DNA of 64,000 bases, from NCBI RefSeq assembly GCF_000210295.1, contig NC_026738.1, forward strand, positions 620,001 to 684,000, read 5' to 3'. Under the pieces are notes generated by a model, which worked only from the letters and a program-made list of their open reading frames with translations, searched no databases and was not told the DNA's origin. The stretch comes from Trypanosoma brucei gambiense DAL972. Its lineage: Eukaryota > Euglenozoa > Kinetoplastea > Trypanosomatida > Trypanosomatidae. This document shows positions 49,752 to 61,500 of the stretch, in pieces (position 1 is the stretch's first letter; each line of letters begins with the position of its first letter). The position numbers and the translations under genes are program-made.

Positions 49752-51018
49752 CCTATACACACGCAAAGAAAAAAAAATCCAGTTGGAATGGTATGCGACT
49801 TCCCACCGTTTTCATGCTATTCTTTGTTTTCCCCTATTTTTTTAAAAAAGTTTTCTTTTAATTTTTTTTCTCTTCGCGTGCGAAACCAACGTTATGCTTT
49901 TTGTGGTTCTTTTCACTCACTGTCGGCACCGCCAACGGATGGCGTCCGCTCTCTGTGGTTGTTTCTACAGTGTTTCGACTCCCAGTTCTGGGGTGTACTT
50001 TTTGAGTGAGGTACTGAAAGGTTATTTATTAATTTATTTTTTGCACGTGAGAAGAAAAAATAAGAAAAGGAAATGAAAGGAAAAAGGGAGAAGATGTTTG
50101 GCGGTGTGAGCGTTGGTGTGATATGAATTTGAAAAAGGAACAGGAATGTTGTGGAGGAGCATATGGGATAAGGCACGTGGGAACTGTGGAGTTGTTTTAT
50201 TCTCTTTTATGATCCTTCCTATCTTGAGGAACACTGGCAGGGATGCATAAACATTGTTTTACCTGTTTCTTCTTCTTCTTTTTTTCTTTTTGTGGAGGAC
50301 GCCACACTGTTATCGCTGCTAAAGTATGTTGTCACCACCGAGCGGCGTTTGCGTTTAATGTGTGTGACCGCGGGATATTTAATAGGGGGTGGATGCTCGA
50401 AGACCGAGTTAGTTAGGAACTGGGGATTAATATACGTACACATTAAAAGAATGATACAAAACGGAAGGGAGAAGTGGAGGAAAGGGATATTTAAGAAGAA
50501 AAGAAGAAAAGAAGAAAGAAGAAATATTTTCTCTCTTTTTTCTTGTTTTACATAGCGGCAGGACGTAACTCATTTTCTTAGTTTTCAAGTTATCACTGTC
50601 CTTTCAATACTTTTATTGATTTTTTGTATATTTTAGTTTTATATCACTGGCTGCACGTACAACTCTACCTCAAAAGAACCCTTCTTCTGTTTTCCCCCTT
50701 TCTTCTGAACGGTAAATATTCTTGTTTATAATTATATTCACACGCATGTTAGCAGTTGACGTTGACGGTACCACAGTCTTAGAAAATCGGGTCACGCTTT
50801 TTCCCACTTTTGCACAAGAGCGCTGGTGGAGAGAAGGGTAAGCGGACATATTCGTACGGTAATCGCGTAGCAAACTCAAATCAAAACAAAATAAAAAAAA
50901 GAGGAAAAGACAACACCAAACCGAAAAAGGTTGTAAAGGATACGGCTTTGAAGTCAACAGAAAGGGGGTGTATAGGTGTGAAGGAGGTAGAAATATACGT
51001 TTTATTGATCAGTTAACG
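49752..51018. other. Intergenic region between NAA35 and the 73-aa gene
   Basis: 1.27 kb with no other gene. Pyrimidine tracts occur at 50,261-50,293 and 50,679-50,707 (ACCCTTCTTCTGTTTTCC...); an AG at 50,754-50,755 could be the acceptor of the small gene. Confidence 0.55.
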
Positions 51019-51240
51019 ATGAGTGGCGTTCGAGTGGCGATCTTCTCCAAATATTTTGCGGCGGGTGTCACAGTGGGGGCGCTGTTATGCTCACGGCACT
51101 GCTCATGGATGTTAGCAACACATCATGCGGATATTCAACAACACTACGGCAATATTATGAGGTACGCTGAGCAGGTCACATCACTGGAGGAGATGTTGGG
51201 CATACACGAAAAGACAACGGGGGATGCCAGGAATGGATGA
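51019..51240 (+). CDS. Small single-span protein, 73 residues
   Basis: MSGVRVAIFSKYFAAGVTVG, then ALLCSRHCSWMLATHHADIQ, then a hydrophilic helix ending TGDARNG. The first 25 residues form one hydrophobic segment with a basic/aromatic edge, and the rest is soluble. It resembles small inner-membrane or assembly subunits of mitochondria in shape, but I do not recognise a family. The listed frame upstream of 51019 begins with GTG; the ATG at 51019 is the first Met. Standing alone in a 2.8-kb gap between two large genes, with normal codon composition, it is probably real. Confidence 0.6.
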   Translation: MSGVRVAIFSKYFAAGVTVGALLCSRHCSWMLATHHADIQQHYGNIMRYAEQVTSLEEMLGIHEKTTGDARNG

Positions 51241-52529
51241 TGCGCGCCGTCAGTTTCCTGGGCGAAAAAAACAAACGAAATTACACGTGAGATGGTTTCA
51301 TGAATGTTCTTTCTCTCTTTTGTTGTTTTTTTTCCCCCTCCTATTACTTGTTTCCTTTCAATGCATACATGAGTATATAGGTGGTAACCTTTTTTTTTTG
51401 GTGGGGGGGGTAAGAGGGGACACTGTTTTCATTTGATAGAGGAACTAATGTTTCTTGGTTCGTGCCGGGTATTTGCGTGACTGTCTTTAGTTTTTATTTT
51501 TCTTATTTATTTTTTTTAAAAAAAAGGTACCGGTCATTTTGCTAGTGACAATAGCCAAGGAGGTGTGTGCGAGAGTTACTTTTTTTTTTAGAAAAAAAAG
51601 GGAGGAGGGGATGTTTCGAAAAGAGAGTAATATGGACTGAAGAGTTCCGTTTACAAGGACGATTACGTTTTTACGGGCGTTGTGGGGCTTAATAGATATA
51701 CCACGAGTCGAAATCAAGGCTAGCGAGATATGCATAGTACTCACCCACCTTTCTCTCTCTAAAAAGAAATAATAATAAAAAAAGCAGAAGCCTTTGTTGT
51801 TTTTGACACGTAGAATATTTTCCATTTTTTTTTTACTTAATATTCTGCTATTCCTGTGCTATTTTTGTTTTTTTTTGTCATTCCACACTCAGTGCGTTTA
51901 ACCAGCTTCTCCATTGTTCAGTAACTTCACTGGTTTTAAAGTATATAGTTATATAGAAAGGTGAGACAGTTCGCGCGACTATGAAAGGATCGTATAATAT
52001 TTTCTGTTTCTCTCCATTGTTTTTTGTTTTTTTTTTTTGCAGTCTGTGATTTCTTAAGTGCGCCCCTCTCCATTTCCCTTTATTTTGTTTCTAATGTTTG
52101 CTCGTCTTTCCTTTTCTATTTTTTCTCTTGTCTTTTTGGTGTTTTTCCCTCCGGGATCAGTTCCCCGACTACTCACGGTGAATAGGTGGAGCGAGTCGAA
52201 GGAAAGAGAAGGGGGAATACAAACGAACAGCAACTTCAAACCAAACGGAAGGACAATAACAACAACAAAAGAAAACAAATCAAAAGTTCAAAATCCAGCA
52301 CGTCGCTGTCGTTACCTCCTCAGCGGTGCAGGAGAGTGAAGGTGGAAAGGTGGCGGTGGTGGTGGGACAAAACGAAAAGGAAAGGAAAGGAAAGTGAAAC
52401 AAAAAGTGAATAATAATCGATAGTTTACTCCCCTCCGGGGAGAAAAAGGAGGGAAACAAAACAAAAACAAAAAACAAAAGTGAAAAGGAAAGGAAAAGGG
52501 AGAAGGGAAAACAAGAGAAAAAAAGGTAG
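51241..52529. other. Intergenic region and 5' UTR of the TOR-like gene
   Basis: 1.29 kb, rich in homopolymer T, A and G runs (G-run at 51,401-51,409). No gene seen. The last about 490 bp would be the TOR-like 5' UTR. Confidence 0.65.
52041..52042 (+). promoter_or_regulatory. Probable SL trans-splice acceptor of the TOR-like gene
   Basis: AG at the end of TTTTTGTTTTTTTTTTTTGCAG, 488 bp upstream of the ATG. It is the strongest tract in the interval. Confidence 0.6.
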
Positions 52530-55500
52530 ATGGCTGCTCGGTTGGAGGCAATTGCAGCAGAATACTTTCTGCCTGTAAAACCTGAGAACCGTACGAGGGA
52601 AGGAGACAGCGTTAGCAGCAAGGGTGGTAAGATAACACACACCTCTGCTGAAGCAGCGGCAGGAAATAGCGGTCAATACCCACCAACTTCTTCACAGGAA
52701 TCCGAAACGGATAAGAAGCGCGGTGGTGTTAGCGAAGATGACTGTGGAAAGTCTTCAACACCTTTAGCGTTGCTTGACAGCGCACATATTCTTCCCCCTC
52801 TCATGCTCTATTTTGAATGCCTACCAACGGAATGGGAAACAACGCCTGCTGTATCCGCAAATGAACCAGCGGTTCCAGGTTTAGTGCGGACATCGGCGTC
52901 AGGTGGCGTGCCAACAGGGTGTGAAGTTGCGTGGCAACGCCCAAGGCAATTCGGATCGGATCCTAGTGATAAATCTTTTTGTGCAAAGTGGTATGGAAAG
53001 CGTAGGAGGCAGGGCACTCAGAAAGAAATGGGAGCCGCGGTCTCATGTGAAGATAGGTATAGGGGAAGGCAGCGGGTACAATCGGACAATGGCCTCTGGA
53101 GGTGGTGTGATGACATGGATGTGTTTGCAAACTTTGCACAGCCCCCGTTGAGTGTTGTTTGCGCTTCGTATGAGATGCTGGACGAAAAGCACCAACGTGG
53201 TCTTAACGCGGTCACCACACTAGTAGAAAAGTGCAACGACTCTTTTCATCGCGAGCAGTGGGTCACGGCGACCTCGTTGTCCATGCAGCGCCCACCATTT
53301 GGGTTCGGAAGCACTGAGGCAGGCACTTCTACTAATGCTGGTTCCATGCCTGCTTGTGCCTCAACCCCGACACCGACTCTTACAGACTATCGTAGTTCCA
53401 TTGTAAACTCTCTTAACAGTTTTTTGCGCAGCTTGAGCAAGCGCGGTGACCAAGTTCTCGTGTTGCATATAATTATACGAGTGGCCACGTGGCGGTTTTG
53501 TAGTAGGAACGAGAGGGTTACTCTTTTATTTAATCACATCCACGCATGTTTGCCGACTGTTCACCCATCAACGGCAACTCTAGCAATGGAAGCGTGGGCG
53601 CAACTTCACGCAATAGGGGCAAGCTCCACGGTATACTTGAAAATTGCGACCGAGATGTTGCGACTGGCATGCACTTTTATAAGTGATGTGAGTGTGCCTG
53701 CGGGCCAAGTTAGTGGGTTTATTATGATCCACCACATAGCGCAGTGGCCTTACTTGCTATATCGTACTTTACTGCGTGACGAAAGAGATCGGCTCTTGCT
53801 CGTGATATGGAAATCATTGATGAGCACTCACCAGCCACACGTGCGCGAGTTGGCGGCAGTGGCGCTGCGAAGCTTGTTTATTCTGGATATCGTACGGGGA
53901 AGTTATTCTTGTATGCGCGAGTTGTTGGACCGAGCTGCTTTACTTGTACTATCACCCGGTGACCACCAAAAGGCACCTTTATCTTCTCCACGTACTGCAC
54001 CAGTCACCAAAGGTGCCGCCCATAAGTCACAGCGTGCAACACCGTTAGGCACTTCGTTAAAACAGTTGGAAGCACCCCTTTTAGTGGGTGAAACCGCTTG
54101 TACTCCGAGGGCTGTTGTTGGCACTGAATCTGTCGGTACTGGACAATGTTGTCGAGAGGGCACCTCATGTACAATTACACTCCCGAGTATCCCTTTTTTT
54201 GGGTGCACGATAGCCCGTCAATATTGTTTGAACTGGAATTCATCATCTGGTGACGGTGGTGCGACTTTAGTTGCCACGGAAAGCGGTAGTAGTGGAGGGG
54301 ACTTGCTGAGGCCGGCTGCAGAAGAGGCTGTTGTTGTCGCGAAGGGTGAACTGGGGAATGTAGAGGGGCGTTGTTTTGTACCGCGGTTATCCCCTCCTGC
54401 TAATGACGAACCATTTTTGTGCGGGTATATTAAACAAGTTGATCCGGCCAATAAGCGCTTTAAGAACCGGTTGGCAACGATCGCCCCGTCTCATAACGCG
54501 GATACCAACTTGCATGCTAGCACCCTCGTGATTGGAGCGTTCGTGAGTGCCCTGCGTTCCTGTGCTGCCTTCCTTGAAATTCCTCCCTTAGTTGGTGCAG
54601 AAGATACACAACCTGGTGTGGCCACAGGTCTACGAGGTGCTAACGGAGGCGAAACCGTGTCTGTCAGTGAAGCACAGGGAGGTCCTCCGTGTTCGTCTGA
54701 GAGTAGCGAGGAAACCGATTCATGCAGGAGATCAACCAGTCTTGCCGGTAGCAGCCCTTTGTATGACACTGCTGGCGGTGCCAAAACCACTTTGTCGATT
54801 GCAGCCGTGATGGAGCACCTTGACGAAACTTCACTAGGGCGGTCACCACCAAAAGGGGGAAAATATCACGCGGCGCCAAATACTGGGGATCGGCGATCGC
54901 TCGGTTATCCTTCTCGGAGTCAGGAAGGGCAGGGCTCTGCACCAGCGGTCCCTGATGATACCAGAAAGGTCAAAGAATTGGTGTTGTGGAGGTTATTCCC
55001 AGTGCAACCACTTCTGCTCAAATGCTTAGCGCGTGAACGACAGGATAAATCAAGCTCTTTATGGCATGTCGAGCGACTGGTTGCTGTTTTGGCACTTTAT
55101 GGTCTTCATACTCTGAAGGAGGGTGAAATTCGTGGAGCTTTAGACATGCTTTTAAGAAGGGCTAAGGTGGCGCATAGGAAGGCTGCGGCTGGTAAACAGC
55201 AGCAGGAGGCGTGTGTTCTACACGTAGCCCTTCCTGCATCTGCCGCTTTTGGTAACTCCACAGTTGGTGGTGGAGTCGGCAGTGTTGCTGGAGACACAGT
55301 TGGGACCAGTGAGAAAGACATGTACACACTGTCTCTCGTCAACTTGTCTCTTTTTCTTTCAGCTATTGCAGTGGAGTATCCGCAACTGTTTGAGGTTACG
55401 TTTGTAAGCCATATTTACCCGATGCTTTTCTACGCTCTTCAGCACGCAACACCAGCTTACTGTCCCGCCGCCAGTGCAGTTCTCGCTTTACTGGTACACA

Positions 55501-58500
55501 ACTTTCCCGTATCAAGTCGTGACCGGTTGCAACCCATCGTAGAGCGACTCACTGGTATCGCTACTTCAATGCCATTCAGCACACATACACTGGGGGCTAC
55601 CGCAAAAATTTGTGGTGTTTACAGAGAAATGCGGCTTCATTGCTGCCTCGCTTTGTTGCAGCGTATTGCTGAAGTATTGAACGATAATGGGCCGGTGATC
55701 GTGCGGGGCGCCAGGGACACGGCGGTAAGCGATATGGAGAGGGAGTCCGTCTGCACCGATTTCCCCCTGAAGAGCGCATCCAACACCAGGAGGAAGATTG
55801 TTTGCTTTCGTGTGCTTCACACTGTATGCATGGAGTGGGAGGGCACCGCTCTATTTTTCCTTGAGGTGTGTGCTCCATATTTACATCATCAGAACACCGT
55901 CCTCAGGCGTGCGTGCGTGCAATCATGTGTACGTCTGCTACTGTCGGATTGTTTCCTTTCAAGAGCCGAGAGAGTGGGCGGTTCACCACTGAGTGATGCG
56001 CTGGATGGTGAAGTGGAGCAGGTGGCAGCGTGCGCCGTGAAGTGCCTGTGGGATGGAGACTTGGAAATCGGGTCTCTCTGCGCTCCGTGCAATCCGACAC
56101 TAAACAGGAGCGAGAGAAACGGGATTATCACCTCCGAGACCCGAGCGTACCCCTTCCTTGCACATGCGTTTGATAACGTTAATTTGTGCGACGTAGGGAA
56201 CGTCCGTCGTGGTTTCGGTGACGATGGCGACACCAACAGTGAGGATGAAAACAACCTTAATCTTGACCGAGTGCTAGAGTGCTCACCGCTTGAGCCGTCA
56301 AACCATGACGCAACCTTCACGTGCGAGCGCCACACAGGGCGGTCCCATAACAATATTTTGCGCGAAGTGTTGCATCGCCTCGTTGTGGTTGCGTTGTGTG
56401 ACCCCGATGAAACCATACGTCACTCGGCACTCAATAGTCTTACCAAGGAGACGGATCAGTTTCTTTACACCCACAAGGAGATAGTTGACCTAATTTTCTC
56501 AGCCCTCAACGATGAGTACCCACCTAATCGATTGCAGGCAGTAAGGATACTACGACGACTTGGACACTACATTCCTATGGTTGTGTACCCACGGCTGCGA
56601 AAAGTATTTTCGCTAGTGATCCAAGATTTCCACAGCACAATGACCAGCTCGGTGAAAAAATCAAAGGTTGCTCAAAAAGGGGATGAGTGGGCGGGAGCTC
56701 GCGGTAACTGTGAGCTTTCTTATGGTAGCAGTCAGAGCCATAGAGTCAACGCAGATACCCCTACGAACGCATTTACCTCTAACAGCACCAGTAATGTCGT
56801 GAAGTATAGTGCCGATGAGATGATGCTTCTTTTCGAACTTGTGCAGTCGGTACCAAACTTCATTCCAATTTACATCGATACTATGCTACAACTCTTGCAG
56901 CAAGTGCTTGTACCCCACGATATGCTGGAACGCGGAACTGTCATTACCGTTCTTCATATTGTTTCTTTCCTCATGGACGAAACCACTCGGGTGGAATGGC
57001 CAAAATTTGAGGTTTTACTTAGGCCACTTTCGCAGCAGTTACTGCTGCGTGACAATGATACCAATAGACTACACGTGGCTATTGGCACTTTGCAGAAGCT
57101 CATACAATATGTTGTCATTGGAAATCCTTTCGATCAAAGGGATGATTTGAAACTTACTGTTGAGAGCCTTTACTCACTTCTCTACCGTAGGCCACCTATT
57201 GACACTGAGCTTTCCCTCTCGGTGGTTAAGCTCCTGGGGACAATTAGTGCCATTTGCACTGACCGTAAGTTTGACGATCCACAGAGTACCCCTCTTCTTA
57301 CCCTTGCTACACTCAGCGGAAGTCGTGGAAATTTTGGAACTTTCGCTAGCACGTACCAGCTATCCATTCGACCAACCCCGGGCTACGCGATGTTTCTCAG
57401 GGCGGCTCGACCAGAAGCTCCTTTTTATGGTAATGAGGCAAAAAGTGGGCGCAGTTCGCAACTCACCGATTATTTGTGGCCTGACGTTATGTTGCGTGTG
57501 TTGCTCCGAACCCTTTCCGATGCACTTGACGATATTATTGCCTTTACTGACGAGGAACTGCAAGCCTGCCTGCAGGCAGCAGTGGTGGTCCTGCGCAGCT
57601 CCGACGCACCTTCAAAGTTGCAACTGTACCTTCCTCCACTATTGAGTGTTCTTGCAGGCTTGCTGGAACGCACAGATGAGGATGCTCCCCTCCGTGTATA
57701 TGTCACAGAAAGTATCGTTGAACTAGTAAAGCCGGCGGGACGAACTATTGCTCCGATGTTTGAGCTTCTTGTTGTCTTCCTGAGTGAGCACCTAATGTCT
57801 TCAATTTACACACTTCCAAGTTGTTGCAAGCTTCTGATCGGCCTTTGCGAGGCATCTCCAGATTTGGTTCAAGAGCACTGTGAATGGTTTGTTTTGCTAC
57901 TGTTGGGAAAGCTAATGCACCACGTTGAAATGGCGACATCAGCTACAGCCTCCGCGACTATGCAGAGACAGAGACGTAATCAAAAGCAAGGAGTCCCGCA
58001 GCAGATTCCTAATGACTTCGATCCATCACCACAAGACACTATAGCAAGGTCTTATGTACCGGGTTCAGTTATAGGTGTTGTCCTCCAAGCCGTTCTGGCA
58101 TTGCTTCCCATTGCCGATGGGTCGACGGTTCATTACGCATGCCTCATGTTTTCACAAATATTGAGGCGTGCGGGCGGCATATCGGAGCCACTCATGGTGG
58201 GTGAGGAGACTGTAGAGGGTCACACATCGAACGTTACCATTCCTACGGGACTTAGTGTTGAAGTTATAAGGGGCATTGTACAAGCCTTGGTGGACCTACT
58301 TGAAAATTTTGACCTGACAGCAATTTCTATGTTCGTGGTCGAGACGGCACTGCTGCTACTTCGAATCTACGCAAAAGCCGCCCATGGAGTGACCAACCAG
58401 CCTTCTACCAGATGCTCAGAAGAAGAATCGACACGGAGAAACATCTTGTTGGTACCCGCTGGTGACACCCCGAAGATACAGGAGACACCTAAAATAACTT

Positions 58501-61500
58501 TGGGGAGCTTGCCTTACGGGCACCAAGAACCACCTAAAACATGGTTTAATCAATCTCCGTTGTCTCGCTTGGTAGTGGAGGAAATTGTGAACAAGAACAC
58601 AAGCATCACTTACCGTTTTCCATTCGATGAAGTGACCACCTCGTGGGAGGCACAAGTGGAAATGGATCTCCTCGCATGCGTGTTCCTGGTGTGTGGCCGT
58701 TGCAGGTTACCGGCTGTGTCGTATGAGTTAGTTGTCGGCGAATATATCGAAGAGCGCTTTCAACCAAGTGAGCGGATAAAAGAGTTCTTTAGGGCTGTCT
58801 CGTCTCCAACTTCCCGTGTTTCTCTTCTTCATGGTAGCCAGCAGAAACCACCTCTAAATTCACCGTTGCGTTCTGACGGTTTCGCGGCAGAGACGGAGTT
58901 ACGTGGGGAAACGATAGGTATGACACCATCTTGCGAAAAAACGGCGACTCCCACAAAATTTGAGAGAGCATGGAGCAGCATGCATCAGTTGGTAAAACAT
59001 ACATGCTTCGACGGAGACATACCGCGGAAGTCCGCCCCCATTCCAATGGGTTCTACAAACTTTCCATCAAGCATGCGGTCTTCTCTATTGTCATCGCCGT
59101 ATCCAACACAAAATGTATCGTCAGTTAGAGATATTACCGTTTTTGCTGGCAGAGAGTCAGGGCCTGGGGTTGGGTGCACCACGCATGTCACGCCTGCAAG
59201 CAACATATCCCCTGTGGCATTTGTTTCTGGGGACCGCTTGCTAGCAAGAGTTGCTTCCAGTTTGTCTGAAAATGAAGAGTTGAGGAGCGTTGGAAGAAAA
59301 CGGTTGTCACAAGTCTGTGAATCACCATTCAGTGTTGGTGGTGGCGTAGTGAACTTAAGCGGGCGGGCTCCATCATCAGAAGTTCAAGCGCTAGCAGATA
59401 ATGTTTCTCTGGACATTGGGCGGGATTACGATAATGAAAATATGGATGGTGATATAGAGGAGCAGCGCTTTTTCAAATTGCACGAAAACCTCTCCAACAA
59501 TGAGTGGCGACCTTGGTTTGAGCTGTTCTGCGTTATCCTAGTGGAGTGCAGCGACCACGCATGTGTAAGTAGCTGCACTTCTCTGCTGAGACGGCATTTC
59601 AGTATATTTTCCTCCGATATTCTTCCAGTTGCCTTCCTTTCCCATCTGGTTGCATGCGATTGCAAAAGAATGGTGCGGTGGCTAGAGCTGCTCCGTGACT
59701 TCGCATATGCACACGATTATATTCCCCATACGATAGCAGGGGCACTGGCCCAGCTTGCATACAACGTGCGGTTGACTCGAGAGGCCTTACTTTCTCCCTC
59801 ATTGGCGAAAACTGTCGCCGAAGAATTTGTCACCTTGGATCTTGTCGCCGCACTCGCCGAAAAAGCGCTTGACGCCCCTCTCGTGCTTGTGTGCGCTGAG
59901 GAGAAATTACTATCTGAATTTTCCTGGGAGGCCGCAGCAAGGTTGTACAGAGCTCTAGAAGATTTAAACTATCCATTTCGTACTAATATTTTGTGCAACC
60001 AACCCGGCTTTCGCAACGCCATCCGTAAGTTGATGAGAAACTGCAACGGAGAAAAACAGGAAGAACACTGCTGGGATACTCCAGTGTGCGCTGCAGATGG
60101 CGTGCCTGGAGAAAGTGATCATAACTCACCTTTTCCGTGGGAGGTGGCCGATGACGCCACAAGCGTTTTTGGGCTCTTTCCAATGCTATGTGGTGTTTGC
60201 CCAGTTGCAACAGACCCTAGCAGTTGGAGACGAGAAGAGAACACGAAGGTGAAGAAACGTATGCCTCCACCAGTGGTGTTGGAGTTTGCGTGGCCAGAGG
60301 TAGCGTTGGGTCAGTACCTCCGCTTAATTTGCGATGGACTGGATGACGTTCACTCTGAAGAGGCTGTTGGAGGTCATAGTTGCCCAACAAGTTTGGGGAG
60401 AGAGTTACCAGTCAAAATTTCTTCAAACGATGTAGTAGGAGCGATGCGCTGCTACATGCGGGTGTATGATTTTGAGAGTATTTTAAATCTCTGGAAGGTC
60501 GTGAGGGGTATCCGACTTCTACGGCGAGCTGACGAGAGAGCAGTTAACAAACGTTTCCATGAAATAGAGCGGTCTTTGCTTCGCACGATGTGGCCCACAT
60601 CTGAGTGTCCGACAGAGGCTCACATTGCAAATTTTGTGGTGTCAGCGGCTAAATCGCTTTCTCGATGGGATGTTGTGAAGGAACTGAGCTACAGCGACTT
60701 TCTCCCAGACGGTGAAGGCAACTCCCAGTTCACACAGCCATATAGAAGCTTCCCTTTTTATAAGCAGATGGAAATATCTCGTGCCGCCGCGTTGGTTAAA
60801 TCGAAGTGCTATGGTGAGGCGAAAGGTGTGCTAGCCCCTTTACGTGCCGCTTTAAGGGATTCATACACCGTATTCTACACTGAAAATGCGCGACTCAAAA
60901 TTGAACTGAGTGTTATGTTTCAGGAAATATCGGACCTCGAGGAAGGCATCAACGCCATAGAGCTTAAGAGAACCACAGGAGGTGCTAGCAGTGATTTTCC
61001 AGCCGGCAGTGGACCCCTTCCTGGCATAGGCACTTCCCATTCAGTGGGCAATTCCGTTTGTGCTTCGCCCGAACTGTGTGGAGAGGGGAGGGCTGACTAT
61101 TCACCCTCTTACACTGGAACGCATGCCGGTCACGAGCAACACTACAGCCAGGGGAAAAGATGTATGGCTTATACGGAGGCCACGATGCGTCGCCTACAGA
61201 ACATTGCTGGTCGTCTTCTTCCTGAACACAGCACTATTCTTCAGCGGTTTGAGATAATAGCCCTCCGAAGCACCCTCGGTCCTCCGGAATGGCAACTGCA
61301 AAATATTCTGATATTGTGTGAACGCATTGCCGAAGAGGGCAAACCACGACGTGCTGTACAAGCGATTGAACATTTTCTTACCCCTCCTATCGATGATGCT
61401 GATCGGGAAGGATATCGCGAATACAGAAGTAGTTTAATGTTGGAAAAGTACCGTATCGGACTGCAACACCTGTGTGACCCGCAAGATCTTGAGAGTTTGT

